A stretch of DNA of 64,000 nt, from the NCBI RefSeq assembly GCF_040892545.1, contig NZ_CP156079.1:3197501-3261500 (forward strand). Direction: 5' to 3'. Position numbers and translations under genes: made by a program. Numbering within the stretch: the stretch's first letter is position 1; every line of letters starts with the position of its first letter. The stretch comes from Paracidovorax avenae (GTDB lineage Bacteria > Pseudomonadota > Gammaproteobacteria > Burkholderiales > Burkholderiaceae_C). Below are positions 35,921-44,130 of the stretch, in pieces. The notes under the pieces are model-generated. The model searched no databases. It was not told the origin of the DNA and saw nothing but the letters and a program-made list of their open reading frames with translations.

Positions 35921-36711
35921 CGCCGCAACCCGTTCACCAGCCCGAGGATCTCGTCGGCGGCCTGCACGATCTTGGCGTTGGCTTCATAGGTGCGCTGCGC
36001 CACCATGAGGTTCACCATCTCATCGACCATCTTCACGTTGGAACCCTCCAGGTAGCCCTGGGCGATCCGGCCGGCACCTTCGTCCCCCGACCGCACCGGC
36101 ATCGCCTCGCCCGAAGCGCTGCTGCTGCGGTAGATACCGTCGCCCTGCGCCAGCAGCCCCTGGGAGCTGGTGAAGCGCACCAGTTCGATGCGGCCCAGGT
36201 CCAGGGTGTTGGTCTGGTTCGCCACGCGTGCCTGTACGCGCCCGTCGGGCTGCACCAGCAGGGCCTGGACATCGTCCGGGACCTGGATCGCCTGCTTCAG
36301 CGGCAGGCCGCCCAGCGTGGCCAGCTGGCCATCCTTGTTGACCTTCCAGGTTCCCCCGCGGGTATAGGCCGAGGTACCGTCCGGCATCAGCACTTCGAAG
36401 AAACCATCGCCCTGTACCGTGATGTCGAACGGAGCGTCGGTCTTCCTGGCATCGCCGGTGTCGAACAGGCGGGACACGCTGGCGATACCCACACCCGTGC
36501 CCAGGCGCAGCGGGGGCTGCAGCAGGCCGGCATCCGTGGCGTCACCCAGTGCAGCCGTGCGCGCGGGGTCGCGGGCCACCAGGTCGGAAAAGCTCACGCG
36601 CGCCCGCTTGTAGCCGGTCGTGTTCACGTTCGCCAGGTTGTTGGCGATCGTCTCGACATTGAGCTGCTGCGCCTGCATTCCGGTGGCGCCGATATACAAA
36701 GCATCGAACAT
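35917..36711 (-). CDS. flgG: Distal rod protein FlgG
   Basis: The protein has 264 residues and near-consensus FlgG features: IGATGMQAQQLNVETIANNL, ANVNTTGYKRARVSF, the central DITVQGDGFFEV, and the C-terminal YLEGSNVKMVDEMVNLMVAQ followed by RTYEANAKIV. It is exported as part of the distal rod. It follows flgF by 69 bp. Confidence 0.97.
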   Translation of the reverse strand: MFDALYIGATGMQAQQLNVETIANNLANVNTTGYKRARVSFSDLVARDPARTAALGDATDAGLLQPPLRLGTGVGIASVSRLFDTGDARKTDAPFDITVQGDGFFEVLMPDGTSAYTRGGTWKVNKDGQLATLGGLPLKQAIQVPDDVQALLVQPDGRVQARVANQTNTLDLGRIELVRFTSSQGLLAQGDGIYRSSSASGEAMPVRSGDEGAGRIAQGYLEGSNVKMVDEMVNLMVAQRTYEANAKIVQAADEILGLVNGLRR

Positions 36712-36780
36712 GGGAAAAGGATCCTGGAAGTGATGGAGCGGCCCTGCCCGGGCCGGCGATGGAAGCGGCGCGGCCGCGCG

Positions 36781-37554
36781 TCAGGACAGCTCCCCGAGCT
36801 TGCGGATGGCCTGGCCGGTCATCTCGTCGTAGCCGAGCGCGACCTTCTGCATGGATTCGAAGTGCCGCATGGTCTGCACCAGCTGCACCATCTCCTGCAT
36901 GGAACTGACATTGGAGTTCTCGAGGTAGCCCTGGCGCACCTGGACGTCTGCATCGGGCACCAGCGCGACCGACCCTTCGGCGCGCATCAGCCCGTTGCCG
37001 GTGTGCGCCATGCGGCCAGAGCCTTCAGGTTGCACGATCTTCAGCTGGGCCAGCGGCAGCGCGCCGCCCGGGCCGGAGCCTTCGGGCGCCAGCAGGTTGC
37101 CCGCGGCGTCGATGCGCGGCGCGGCGCTGCCGGGATAGATCTCGCCGCCCCGGCCCATGACGGGATAGCCCATGGCCGTGACCAGCCGGCCCTGGCCGTC
37201 CAGGCGGAAGTCGCCCTGCCGGGTATAGGCGGGCCCCTCCGGCGTGCTGACCTCGAAGAATCCCGGCCCGGCCAGCGCCACGTCCAGGCCCTGGCCGGTG
37301 GACCGGAGGGTGCCGGGGCGGGCATCCGTGCGGATCAGCAGGCCAGGCGCCGGAGCGAGCGAAGGCGCGCTCCCTCCGACCGTCGCCGTGCGCTCCATGG
37401 CCCCCACCACCGAGGCGAAGGCCAGCGGGCGTGCCGCAGCCACCTCGCGCTGGTAGCCCGGCGTCAGCGCGTTGGCGAGGTTCGTGCCGATCCGGTCGAG
37501 CCGCTGCATGTCCGACTGCATGGACTGCAGAGCGAGGGCGAGTACTTCCTGCAT
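36781..37554 (-). CDS. flgF: Rod protein FlgF
   Basis: The protein has 257 residues. The N-terminal rod motif is weaker than in FlgG (SMQSDMQRLDRIGTNLANAL, then TPGYQREVAA), but the central GPGFFEVSTPEG and GDFRLDGQGRLVT and the C-terminal GYLENSNVSSMQEMVQLVQT are FlgF/FlgG family. The gene precedes flgG, as expected for flgF. The ATG at 37554 lacks a strong ribosome binding site, so the exact start is less certain than for its neighbours. Confidence 0.9.
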   Translation of the reverse strand: MQEVLALALQSMQSDMQRLDRIGTNLANALTPGYQREVAAARPLAFASVVGAMERTATVGGSAPSLAPAPGLLIRTDARPGTLRSTGQGLDVALAGPGFFEVSTPEGPAYTRQGDFRLDGQGRLVTAMGYPVMGRGGEIYPGSAAPRIDAAGNLLAPEGSGPGGALPLAQLKIVQPEGSGRMAHTGNGLMRAEGSVALVPDADVQVRQGYLENSNVSSMQEMVQLVQTMRHFESMQKVALGYDEMTGQAIRKLGELS

Positions 37555-37595
37555 GGTGTCAAAAATATCCGGTGCAAAAACGGTGGGGCGGCGCG

Positions 37596-39701
37596 CTACA
37601 GCGCCACCACCGCGTAGGACTTGAGTTCGATGGCATGGGGCACCTCCGCCATCGACAGCACCCGCAGGTGCGGCATCATGCGTTCGGACAGCGCCCGCAC
37701 GTGCCGGCGCAGTTCCGGCGCGCACAGCAGCACGGGCAGCAGGTTGCTTTTCATCATGCGTTCGGCCTGCTGCATCAGCTTGACCATGATCTGCTCGGCC
37801 AGGCGGGGCTCCAGCACGAAGCCCGGCGCGGGTGCGGGCGCGGCGCCCTCTTCCCCGCGGGCGCCGGCCTGGGCCGCCTGGATGTTCTGCAGCAGCTGGC
37901 TCTCGATGGCCGGGTCGAGCGTGATGACGTGCAGCGCGTTCGCCTCGCCCACCAGGCCCTGGCAGATGGCATGGCCCAGCCGCAGGCGGACCATCTCCGT
38001 GAGGTAGGCGGCATCCTTGGACTGGCGCCCGGCATCGGCCAGGGTCTCCAGGATGGCGTCGATGTGCCGGATCGACACCTTCTCGCGCAACAGGTTCTGC
38101 AGCACCTTCTGCACGTCGCTCACCGACAGCACGGTGGGAATGAGTTCCTCCACCAGGCTGGGCTGCTGCTGGCGCACCCGCTGCAGCAGGCGGTCGGCCT
38201 CGGCGCGCGTGAGCAGCGTGGCGGATTCGCGCCGCAGCACTTCCGTCAGGTGCGTCATGAACACCGTGGGCGCATCCACCAGCGTGTACTTGCCCGCCAC
38301 GGCGGCGGCGCGCTGCTGCTCGTCGATCCACAGCGCCGGCAGGCCGTAGGTCGGGTCGCGCGTGGGCTCCCCGGGCACGCCGTCCATCTTGCCCGCGGGG
38401 TGAATGGCCAGCACCTTGTCGGTGCGGACCTCGCCGCGCCCGCACACCACGCCGTCCAGATGGATCTCGTAGCGGTCCGCCCCCAGCCGCACGGCATCCT
38501 TGAAGCGCACGCGCGGCAGCACCAGCCCCAGGTCCTGCGCGTGCTGCTTGCGGAACGACACGATGCGGTCCATGAGCACGCTGCCCGGCTGGTTCACCAT
38601 GGCCGCCCACTGGCTGCCCACATGGACCTCGATGGGTTCCACCTGCAGGGAGGCGTAGGGGTCCTCGTCGGTCTTTGCCGTGTCGGCCGGGCCGTCCGCA
38701 TCCTGCGCATCCCCTGCCGCCGGCGCGCCGTCCGCAGTCTGGCGCGCGGCCCCGCGATAGACCACCCAGGCCACGGCGGCCACGCCCGCGATGAGAACCA
38801 GCGTCGGCAGCGCCGGGATGCCCGGCAGGAACAGCAGGCCCGTGAGCGCCGCGCCCACGAGCAGCAGCGTCTTGGGAAAGGAGGTGATCTGCCGCAGCAC
38901 TTCCTGGCTCAGGTTGCCGTCGGACGCGGACCGGGTCACGATGATGCCGGTGCCCACGGCAATGATCAGCGCCGGCACCTGCGTGACGATGCCGTCGCCG
39001 ATGGTCAGCAGCGAATAGGTGCGCAGCGCCTGGTCCCAGGGCAGCTTGTGCTGCATCACGCCGATCACCAGGCCACCCACGATGTTGATCAGCAGGATCA
39101 CGATGCCCGCGATCGCGTCGCCCTTCACGAACTTGCTGGCGCCGTCCATGGCGCCGTAGAACGCGGCTTCCTTCTCGATGTTCTTGCGCCGGCGCTGCGC
39201 CTCGGCCTGGTCGATGAAGCCCATGTTCAGGTCCGCATCGATGCTCATCTGCTGGCCGGGCATGCTGTCCAGCGTGAAGCGCGCCGCCACCTCGGAAATG
39301 CGCTGGGCGCCATTCGTGACCACGACATACTGCACGACGATCAGGATCAGGAAGACGATCAGCCCGATCACGTAATTGCCGCCGACCACGTAGGAGCCGA
39401 CCGCGCCGATCACCCGCCCCGCGTCGCCGTCGGAGAGGATGAGCCGCGTCGCGGCCACGTTGAGCGAGAGCCGGAACAAGGTGGCGATGAGCAGCAGCGA
39501 CGGGAAGGTGGAAAACTCCACCGGCCGGGCCATGTAGAACGTCAGCAGCAGGATCAGGAACGCGAAGCTGAAATTCGTCAGGATGAGGAAGTCCAGCAGC
39601 GGGCTCGGGATGGGCGCGAACAGCACCACGAGAACGCCCAGCACCAGCAGCACCATGGCGATGTCGCTGTGCCGGCCGAAGAAACGCTCCAGCGCCTTCA
39701 T
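37596..39701 (-). CDS. flhA: Flagellar export gate protein FlhA
   Basis: FlhA is the major export gate and docks export chaperones. The protein has 701 residues with about eight membrane segments in the first 330 residues. The FHIPEP-type signature region is intact (TRLILSDGDAGRVIGAVGSY, RFTLDSMPGQQMSIDADLN, then GFIDQAEAQRRR). The cytoplasmic domain follows an acidic linker at about 340-365. The ATG at 39701 overlaps the flhB stop. Confidence 0.97.
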   Translation of the reverse strand: MKALERFFGRHSDIAMVLLVLGVLVVLFAPIPSPLLDFLILTNFSFAFLILLLTFYMARPVEFSTFPSLLLIATLFRLSLNVAATRLILSDGDAGRVIGAVGSYVVGGNYVIGLIVFLILIVVQYVVVTNGAQRISEVAARFTLDSMPGQQMSIDADLNMGFIDQAEAQRRRKNIEKEAAFYGAMDGASKFVKGDAIAGIVILLINIVGGLVIGVMQHKLPWDQALRTYSLLTIGDGIVTQVPALIIAVGTGIIVTRSASDGNLSQEVLRQITSFPKTLLLVGAALTGLLFLPGIPALPTLVLIAGVAAVAWVVYRGAARQTADGAPAAGDAQDADGPADTAKTDEDPYASLQVEPIEVHVGSQWAAMVNQPGSVLMDRIVSFRKQHAQDLGLVLPRVRFKDAVRLGADRYEIHLDGVVCGRGEVRTDKVLAIHPAGKMDGVPGEPTRDPTYGLPALWIDEQQRAAAVAGKYTLVDAPTVFMTHLTEVLRRESATLLTRAEADRLLQRVRQQQPSLVEELIPTVLSVSDVQKVLQNLLREKVSIRHIDAILETLADAGRQSKDAAYLTEMVRLRLGHAICQGLVGEANALHVITLDPAIESQLLQNIQAAQAGARGEEGAAPAPAPGFVLEPRLAEQIMVKLMQQAERMMKSNLLPVLLCAPELRRHVRALSERMMPHLRVLSMAEVPHAIELKSYAVVAL

Positions 39702-40789
39702 GCCGCGCCCCCCGGAGCCATGCCCGCGCGGCGCTCCCGCATGGCGAACACCCAGACGATGATGCGGGCCACGTCCGCGAACAGCTGCGGCGGCACGTAG
39801 TGCTCCACGTCCAGCTCCTTGAACAGGCGCCGGGCCAGGGCCGGGCTGCGCACCACCGGAATGCCGTGGCGGGCCGCGATCTCGCGCATGGCGGCCGCGA
39901 GGTGCCCGGCCCCCTTGGCGACGACCTGCGGGGAATCCATCTCGCCGTGCACGTACCGCAGCGCGATGGCCAGGTGCGTGGGATTGGTGAGCACGACATC
40001 CGCATTGCGGGTCTGGCGCAGCGACTTGCTGCGCTTGCGCGCCTCGCGGCGCAGATCGCGCATGCGGGCCCGCACGCGCGGGTCGCCTTCGCGCTGCTTG
40101 TGCTCGTCCTTGATCTCGCGACGGCTCATCCGCATCTTCCTGGCGAACTCGCGCCGCGTGAACATCCAGTCCAGCGCCGCGATGATGGCCAGCAGCAGCG
40201 CCATGCGGAAACCCAGCGACCCCAGGTCCGCCACGAGCAGGTGCAGATAGCTGGTCGGCGACTGGCTGGCCAGGCTGTAGAACTGCGTCGAAAGATCCTC
40301 GAGCGCGTAATAGGCCATGCCCGACAGCAGCAGCAGCTTCGCGCTGGCCCTCCCGGCATCGAAGAGCGAACGCATCGACAGCACCCGCTTGAACCCGTTG
40401 GCAGGGTTCAGCCGGCTGAAATCCGCCGTGACCGGGTCGAAGGAGAAGATGGGGCCGGTCTGCAGCACATTGCCCAGCACCGCCGCGAGCACCACCGCGG
40501 CCAGGAAAGGCGCCAGCCACAGCAGCGTGTCGCGCAGCAGGCGCGAGACCAGCGGCCACAGGCCCGCCCCGCCCGGATCGGCGAACGCGCCCTGCAGCAG
40601 CACCATGCGGTCGAGCCGGAACTGCGCCAGCGCCATGTCGGCGCCCTGCGAGCTGAGGTAAGCCACGGCCACCACCAGCACCAGGGCCGACACCACGTCC
40701 GCGCTCTTGGAAGCCTGGCCCTTTTCCCGGGCCTTCTGCAGCTTGTAGGGGGTGGCCGCTTCGTTGCGGTCGAGATCCTGCTCCGCCAT
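39698..40789 (-). CDS. flhB: Flagellar export switch protein FlhB
   Basis: FlhB controls substrate specificity by autocleavage. The protein has 363 residues. Four membrane segments are followed by a cytoplasmic domain in which the NPTH autocleavage motif lies at residues 269-272, the same numbering as in Salmonella FlhB. Other motifs are ATPYKLQKAREKGQ at the N-terminus and SRREIKDEHKQREGDP in the linker. A functional export switch is therefore predicted. It lies 10 bp after fliR. Confidence 0.97.
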   Translation of the reverse strand: MAEQDLDRNEAATPYKLQKAREKGQASKSADVVSALVLVVAVAYLSSQGADMALAQFRLDRMVLLQGAFADPGGAGLWPLVSRLLRDTLLWLAPFLAAVVLAAVLGNVLQTGPIFSFDPVTADFSRLNPANGFKRVLSMRSLFDAGRASAKLLLLSGMAYYALEDLSTQFYSLASQSPTSYLHLLVADLGSLGFRMALLLAIIAALDWMFTRREFARKMRMSRREIKDEHKQREGDPRVRARMRDLRREARKRSKSLRQTRNADVVLTNPTHLAIALRYVHGEMDSPQVVAKGAGHLAAAMREIAARHGIPVVRSPALARRLFKELDVEHYVPPQLFADVARIIVWVFAMRERRAGMAPGGAA

Positions 40790-40799
40790 TGCCGTCCCC

Positions 40800-41636
40800 T
40801 TACCGGCTCCCGGGCAGCGGCGCGTGCGCGGCCGCCTGCAGGAACATCGCCTCCCACATGGCGTAGATGCTGGTGTACACGCGCTGCATCGCGCCGCCCA
40901 TCCCGGCGAACCACAATGACAGCACTGCCAGGCCCACCACGATCTTCACGGGGATGCCGAGCACGAGCATGTTGATCTGCGGCAGGTTGCGAGAGATCAG
41001 GCCGAGCGCGAACTCCACCAGCAGGATGCAGAACACCACCGGCGCGGCCAGCGCGAACCCCAGGAGGAACAGCCCGCTGGCCTGCCGGAACACCGGTGCC
41101 GCCATGTCCGCGGGCTGCCAGCCGGCGCCGGGCGGGAACACGTCGAAGCTATAGGCCAGTGCGCGCAGCAGCAGATGGTGGCCGTCCGCCGCCATGAAGC
41201 CGATCACGGCCACATAGTTGAATGCGGACACCAGCAGCGGCGCCGCGCGGTTGCCCACGGGATCGAACACCTGGGCGATGCCGAACCCGATCTGCACGTC
41301 CAGCAGGTTCCCGGCCAGCGAGAAGGCGGCAAACGCCAGCAGCACGCCGAGCGCCATCGTGGCTCCCAGCGCCAGTTCGGCCATGGCCATCTGCAGCAGT
41401 TCCCCCATGCCGGACGGCGGCAGCGGCGCGGACGGCGCCAGCGCCTGGGCCAGCACCCAGGACAGCGCCATCACCACCAGCAAACGCACGCGGTTGGGCA
41501 CGGGCATGGCATAGAGCACGGGCGTCATGGCCAGCACGACCGCGACCCGCAGCGACGGCAGGAAAAACGGCCCCCAGAGGCCGAAGGCACCGGTGCCGCC
41601 CAGGGCCTGGACAGGCGGGGAAAGCAGCGAACTCAT
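40800..41636 (-). CDS. fliR: Flagellar export gate protein FliR
   Basis: The protein has 278 residues, is strongly hydrophobic and has about six membrane segments. Typical FliR motifs include LPSLRVAVVLAMTPVL, GNLLDVQIGFGIAQVFDP and a C-terminal GLISRNLPQINMLVLGIPVK. It joins FliP and FliQ in the export pore. It lies 9 bp after fliQ. Confidence 0.95.
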   Translation of the reverse strand: MSSLLSPPVQALGGTGAFGLWGPFFLPSLRVAVVLAMTPVLYAMPVPNRVRLLVVMALSWVLAQALAPSAPLPPSGMGELLQMAMAELALGATMALGVLLAFAAFSLAGNLLDVQIGFGIAQVFDPVGNRAAPLLVSAFNYVAVIGFMAADGHHLLLRALAYSFDVFPPGAGWQPADMAAPVFRQASGLFLLGFALAAPVVFCILLVEFALGLISRNLPQINMLVLGIPVKIVVGLAVLSLWFAGMGGAMQRVYTSIYAMWEAMFLQAAAHAPLPGSR

Positions 41637-41645
41637 GCCGGGGCC

Positions 41646-41912
41646 TCAGAACATTGCGGGAATGTTCGTCCAGAGCTGGGTGGCGAACTGCCCCAGTTTG
41701 CGGAGCATCCACGGGCCGAAAAGCACCATGACGCCGCCGGCGACCAGCAGCTTGGGCACGAACGTCAGCGACATTTCCTGCACCTGGGTCACCACCTGCA
41801 GGATGCTGATGAGCAAGCCCACGAGCAGCGTGAGCCCGAGGATGGGGAGGCAGACGAGCAGGCCGGTCCAGAACAGGTCGGCCATCATCCGGAGTGCAAG
41901 ATCGCCCGTCAT
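41646..41912 (-). CDS. fliQ: Flagellar export gate protein FliQ
   Basis: The protein has 88 residues and two membrane segments, with the family pattern (GLLISILQVVTQVQEMSLTF, then VPKLLVAGG). It is the first gene of the flagellar series and so defines the promoter position. The ATG at 41912 is the only sensible start. Confidence 0.95.
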   Translation of the reverse strand: MTGDLALRMMADLFWTGLLVCLPILGLTLLVGLLISILQVVTQVQEMSLTFVPKLLVAGGVMVLFGPWMLRKLGQFATQLWTNIPAMF

Positions 41913-42236
41913 GGTGCGGCGGGCCGCTCAACGCCATATCTCGACACTCGGAACCCCTCCAAAAAGTTACAAATTATTTGAAAATTATACAAAAAGAGCG
42001 TAATTCCTACGCGCACGCTTGCGGCACGTAGCGTGAATCAAACGAGCACTTGACGGCGAGTGGCGTAGTCCTTTTCCTACAGACCAACACGACTTCGCAC
42101 CCACACGCCATGCTGCCGCGCGTGTGGACGATGGACGGGCCGCAAACATCCGGGCCCCCGAGCCGCCGAGCGGGGTCCGCGAAGAGCCGGCCGCCGCATG
42201 GCGGCTCCGCGCTTCCCGCCGGAAAGGACCCCTCCC
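41913..42236. promoter_or_regulatory. AT-rich promoter region of the flagellar operon, 324 bp without a gene
   Basis: This is one of the few AT-rich stretches of the window (about 41961-42010). On the minus strand a perfect TATAAT occupies 41984-41989, about 65 bp upstream of the fliQ ATG. No good -35 hexamer lies 16-18 bp further upstream, so an activator may be needed. An inverted repeat, CACGCT at 42014-42019 and AGCGTG at 42030-42035, lies where an activator could bind. The remainder, 42040-42220, leads into the plus-strand gene, and no clear promoter was seen there. Confidence 0.5.
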
Positions 42237-42800
42237 ATGACCACCAACTTCCAGGACCTGCAGGCGAAGGCCATCGCCTGGTGCAAGGATTTCGAGCAAT
42301 ACAAGGACGAATGCGTCGTCCTGGCGCAGCGCCTGCGCGTGGAGTTCATCGCCCACCTGGGCGCACGCTCCGGCGACGTGGAGTTCCACGCGCTGGACGA
42401 GCGGCTGGAACGCATCGGCGACGAGCGCACCTCCCTTTGGCCGCGACTGCAGGTGGGCGATGACGGCTTCTTCTATTTCGGCCTGACGCTGTTCTTCCGC
42501 GCGGACGCGCACTGTCTGGACGAGCACATCCGCGTGGGCATCCAGAAATCGCGCACGCACTGGCGCGTGCGCTGGAACCAGAAGGAGTCGGTGTATTCCA
42601 CGACCGGCTCCAACACCGCCTTCTTCGACAAGGTCACGGCCATCACGCTGGAGAAGTTCTCCACGCCGTTCCGGCGCATGAAGGGCCAGCTCGGTTTCGT
42701 GCCCACGCTGCAGAGCGATCACCACGTGGTGGCCTCCGCGCCGCCCAGCCCCGCGACCGGCACCGGGGCCAGCGCGCCGCAGGACAGCGGCGAGAGCTGA
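42237..42800 (+). CDS. Hypothetical protein, 187 aa
   Basis: I do not recognise this family. The protein is soluble with no signal peptide or membrane segment. Residues 1-50 look helical, residues 70-150 are mixed alpha/beta and rich in aromatic residues (DDGFFYFGLTLFFRADAH, THWRVRWNQKESVYST), and the last 25 residues are low-complexity. The ATG at 42237 has GGAAAGGA eight bases upstream; an in-frame extension to 42198 is less likely. It is transcribed away from the flagellar operon and towards ku, with a hairpin after its stop. Confidence 0.75.
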   Translation: MTTNFQDLQAKAIAWCKDFEQYKDECVVLAQRLRVEFIAHLGARSGDVEFHALDERLERIGDERTSLWPRLQVGDDGFFYFGLTLFFRADAHCLDEHIRVGIQKSRTHWRVRWNQKESVYSTTGSNTAFFDKVTAITLEKFSTPFRRMKGQLGFVPTLQSDHHVVASAPPSPATGTGASAPQDSGES

Positions 42801-42816
42801 TCGGCGAGCCCACACC

Positions 42817-42831
42817 GCCAGCCCGGCTGGC
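42817..42831 (+). terminator. Hairpin after the 187-aa gene
   Basis: GCCAGC-CCG-GCTGGC forms a perfect 6-bp stem 17 bases after the stop codon. No T-run follows, so it is a candidate terminator or RNA-stabilising hairpin only. Confidence 0.4.
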
Positions 42832-42979
42832 CGCGGTGTTGCACATGGCGTGCGATCGCCTGCCGCCACCGGCGCCGCGGCCGGTGCGCGTCCTACAGCC
42901 TGCGTGCCGCGGCAGGGCTAACGTCGTCCGCACCGCGTGCGCCGGCATGTCGCCGCCGCGTCGCCCAGGAGAGTCCGCA

Positions 42980-44119
42980 ATGGCCGAGAAGACAACCCGC
43001 ACCTCCCCCTCCCGCAGCGCCTCCGCTCCCGCCGCGTCCTCGCGGGCCGCCAAGGCCGACAAGGCCGACAAGGCGTCTGGCGGGCAGGCCCCCACGTCCA
43101 CCCGTGCACTCTGGAAGGGCGCGATCAGCTTCGGCCTGGTCCACGTGCCCGTGGGCCTGTATTCGGCGACACAGGACAGTGGCATCGATTTCGACTGGCT
43201 CGACAAGCGCAGCATGGATCCGGTCGGCTACAAGCGCATCAACAAGAAGACCGGCAAGGAAATCACGGCGGAGAACATCGTCAAGGGCGTGGAGTACGAA
43301 GACGGCCGCTACGTGGTGCTCACGCCCGAGGAGATCGCGCAGGCCTACCCGAAGACCACCCAGACCATCGAGATCGAGGCGTTTCTGGATGCCGACGAGA
43401 TCCCGTTCGTCTATCTGGAGCGGCCCTACTACACGGCGCCGCTGCCGCGCGGCGAGAAGGTCTATGCCCTGCTGCGCGAGGCGCTCAAGGCGAGCCACCG
43501 CGTGGGCGTGGGCAAGGTGGTGATCCAGACGAAGCAGCACCTGGCGGTGCTCATCCCCTGCGGACGGGCGCTGGTGCTCAACCTGTTGCGGTGGGGCGGC
43601 GAGATACGCTCGTTCCAGGAACTGAACCTGCCTCCTGCCGGAGGCAAGGCCGTCGGGCTCAAGGATGCCGAGATGCGCATGGCACGGCAGTTGATCGACG
43701 ACATGACGCAGGCCTGGGATGCGGACCAGTTCCGCAACTCGTTCTCCGAAGAGATCATGAAGCTCGTGGAAGCGCGGGCCCAGGCCGGCGACATCGCCGA
43801 GGTCGAGCCGCTGGAGGCACCGTCGGACGCTGGCGGCGCGGACGTGGTGGACCTCACCGCCCTGCTGCGCCGCAGCCTCGAAGGCGGGCGGCGCAAGGCT
43901 CCCGCCGCTGCGGACGACAAGGGAGAGGGCGGCGAGGATGAAGCGGAAGGTGGTGCCAGGGGACGGAAAACCTCGAGCGTGCGGCACCTGCCGGCCAAGC
44001 CTGCCAAGGCACGCGCCGCATCCGACGGCGGCGCGAAGGGCAAGGCCAAGGCCCCCGCAAAGCGCGCGGCCGCCAAGTCCTCCGCGAAAAGCGCTCCTGC
44101 AGGCCGCAAGGCCGCCTGA
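42980..44119 (+). CDS. ku: Non-homologous end-joining protein Ku
   Basis: Bacterial Ku forms a homodimer that binds double-strand DNA ends and recruits LigD. The protein has 379 residues. A Ser/Ala/Lys-rich N-terminal tail of about 40 residues precedes the Ku core (ALWKGAISFGLVHVPVGLYS, RINKKTGKEI, FVYLERPYYTAPL, then FSEEIMKLVEARA near 260). The C-terminal 85 residues are a Lys/Ala-rich extension, known in other Ku proteins to bind DNA. The ATG at 42980 has AGGAGA upstream. ligD follows after 11 bp, so the two are co-transcribed. Confidence 0.96.
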   Translation: MAEKTTRTSPSRSASAPAASSRAAKADKADKASGGQAPTSTRALWKGAISFGLVHVPVGLYSATQDSGIDFDWLDKRSMDPVGYKRINKKTGKEITAENIVKGVEYEDGRYVVLTPEEIAQAYPKTTQTIEIEAFLDADEIPFVYLERPYYTAPLPRGEKVYALLREALKASHRVGVGKVVIQTKQHLAVLIPCGRALVLNLLRWGGEIRSFQELNLPPAGGKAVGLKDAEMRMARQLIDDMTQAWDADQFRNSFSEEIMKLVEARAQAGDIAEVEPLEAPSDAGGADVVDLTALLRRSLEGGRRKAPAAADDKGEGGEDEAEGGARGRKTSSVRHLPAKPAKARAASDGGAKGKAKAPAKRAAAKSSAKSAPAGRKAA

Positions 44120-44130
44120 GTCCGCACGCC

